From Draconibacterium orientale (GTDB lineage Bacteria > Bacteroidota > Bacteroidia > Bacteroidales > UBA12170), in the NCBI GenBank assembly GCA_020718315.1, contig DYSK01000111.1:1-6684 (forward strand): a stretch of 6,684 bases of DNA. The letters run 5' to 3'. Shown here one piece after another: positions 6,082 to 6,684 of this stretch (within the stretch, counting starts at the first letter, position 1; every line of letters begins with the position of its first letter). The position numbers and the translations under genes were made by a program. The notes below the pieces were generated by a model, which was not told where the DNA came from, made no database searches, and worked only from the letters and a program-made list of their open reading frames with translations.

Positions 6082-6576
6082 TTATCTTCGCTTAATAAAT
6101 ATATATTTAACAGGGCAAACACACACTTTTATATTTAACACTTTTAGTAGATATGCTTCATTCCAGCCTGCTTTAAGCCTTTTACCAGCAATACCTTGCT
6201 TTTCAGTTTTCTCGTTTTTCAACAAATTTAAAGCTGTTTTTAGAAGTATAGAGTAATTCTGAGCAGCATTATTATTTCTTTTTCCTAGAGTAGTCTTCTG
6301 AAAAAGCAACGTCTAATATCCAATGTAATTTATTTTCAACTCCCCAGTGAGAATGGATATTTTTCTGATAATTTACTGCCGTATCCCTTAAACTTGAAAT
6401 GTAATATCGAGTTGCCTTTTCCGCAGGTTTGTCACTATTTTTAAATTCTCTTAGACTCTCTATTTTAATCACTTGGTTTAGTTTGTTCTATTTATTGTTA
6501 CTATTTTCGATAAATTGGAACGTAGAATCTCTTCTAATAATTGCTCTTGATTTTCTTTTACTGCTAAAATATAATC
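6082..6576 (-). pseudogene. ISAs1-family transposase, decayed C-terminal part
   Basis: Three minus-strand reading frames together spell the later half of an ISAs1-family DDE transposase. Frame one (6576-6526) gives DYILAVKENQEQLLEEI, the block following the second catalytic region. Frame two (6520-6275) gives FQFIENSNNK, an in-frame TAG (6488-6490) where the family has Trp, then NKLNQVIKIESLREFKNS, RYYISSL and HSHWGVENKLHWILDVAF.ED, the family's most conserved signature. Frame three (from about 6284) gives NNNAAQNYSILLKTALNLLK and KRLKAGW, the usual C-terminal region. Lesions: the N-terminal half is missing, an internal deletion of perhaps 30-40 residues lies near 6520-6530 where the GRIETR block is expected, there is a nonsense codon, and one extra A (T-run 6279-6283 on the plus strand) shifts the frame. 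The last frame runs on to a TAA at 6082-6084, beyond the probable IS end. It cannot make an active enzyme. Confidence 0.85.
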
Positions 6577-6653
6577 CAGCGGTGGCTTTTCTTTCTTCTT
6601 TTGTGGGGGGAAGAAAAAAACAAAATAAATTCCATCAAATTTGCACTGTCCTG
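6111..6653 (-). mobile_element. Candidate extent of the ISAs1-family remnant
   Basis: Inward-reading ends resemble each other: CAGGGCA on the plus strand from 6111, and CAGGACA on the minus strand from 6653, matching 6 of 7 bases. CAGGGC-like termini fit what I know of the ISAs1 family. The span of 543 bp is far below a full element (about 1.2-1.4 kb), consistent with internal deletion. No flanking 8-10 bp target duplication is visible, so the right boundary in particular may be wrong. Bases 6577-6653 (minus strand) contain a C6 run and purine-rich sequence I cannot assign to the transposase; they could be the IS left end joined to the truncated gene. Confidence 0.4.
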
Positions 6654-6684
6654 TCAAAAAGCTAAATCCTTTCTTTCGTTATTA

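Noticed and set aside
6270..6290. Possible programmed frameshift in the transposase
   Set aside because: The frame change needed is +1, whereas IS elements usually use -1 slippage on A6G-type sites. ISAs1 transposases are normally a single frame, and other lesions exist, so decay is simpler.
6488..6490. TAG at a Trp position as a sign of recoding
   Set aside because: It occurs once, in a gene already broken by deletion and frameshift; all intact genes here use TAG, TAA and TGA as stops.
6429..6665. Plus-strand 78-residue reading frame
   Set aside because: It lies antisense to the transposase remnant, is low in complexity (Leu/Ser/Phe-rich) and has no recognisable domain.

Overview
The window looks like a piece of a Bacteroidota chromosome. 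The signs are low G+C, TAnnTTTG-type promoter elements in front of several genes, and protein variants I associate with that phylum (a long-chain acyl-CoA synthetase with a GRFKSLLIG...GEKYSPE motif, and a TsaB ending in a FEPYYFK-type tail). I cannot place it below phylum level from the sequence alone.

Layout, left to right. Bases 1-218 (+) are the last ~71 codons of an ABC exporter with fused ATPase. Bases 294-1367 (-) encode a Fic-domain protein with a C-terminal winged helix; its Fic motif is unusual (HPYQEGNRR). Bases 1368-1602 are a divergent control region holding a candidate fic promoter, an 8-bp inverted repeat, a direct repeat and a strong promoter for the next gene. Bases 1603-2499 (+) encode a ten-helix EamA/DMT transporter. 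Its tail overlaps by 8 bp the tail of the convergent gene at 2492-3211 (-), an FkbM-type SAM methyltransferase. That gene starts directly after the stop codon of an AMP-forming long-chain acyl-CoA synthetase (3212-5116, -), so those two form a tight operon. After a 181-bp gap comes tsaB (5298-6008, -), needed for the t6A modification of tRNA. The right end (about 6082-6653) is a decayed, internally deleted ISAs1-family transposase remnant, with candidate terminal sequences near 6111 and 6653.

Most of the window is ordinary chromosomal housekeeping and metabolism. The only obvious functional partnership is the synthetase-methyltransferase pair; what the methyltransferase acts on cannot be read from the sequence. 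I see no phage, CRISPR, RNA gene or clear defence island. The points most worth a second look are the Fic protein, whose catalytic motif and candidate autoinhibitory motif both depart from consensus, and its structured upstream region. I found no convincing new multi-gene system.
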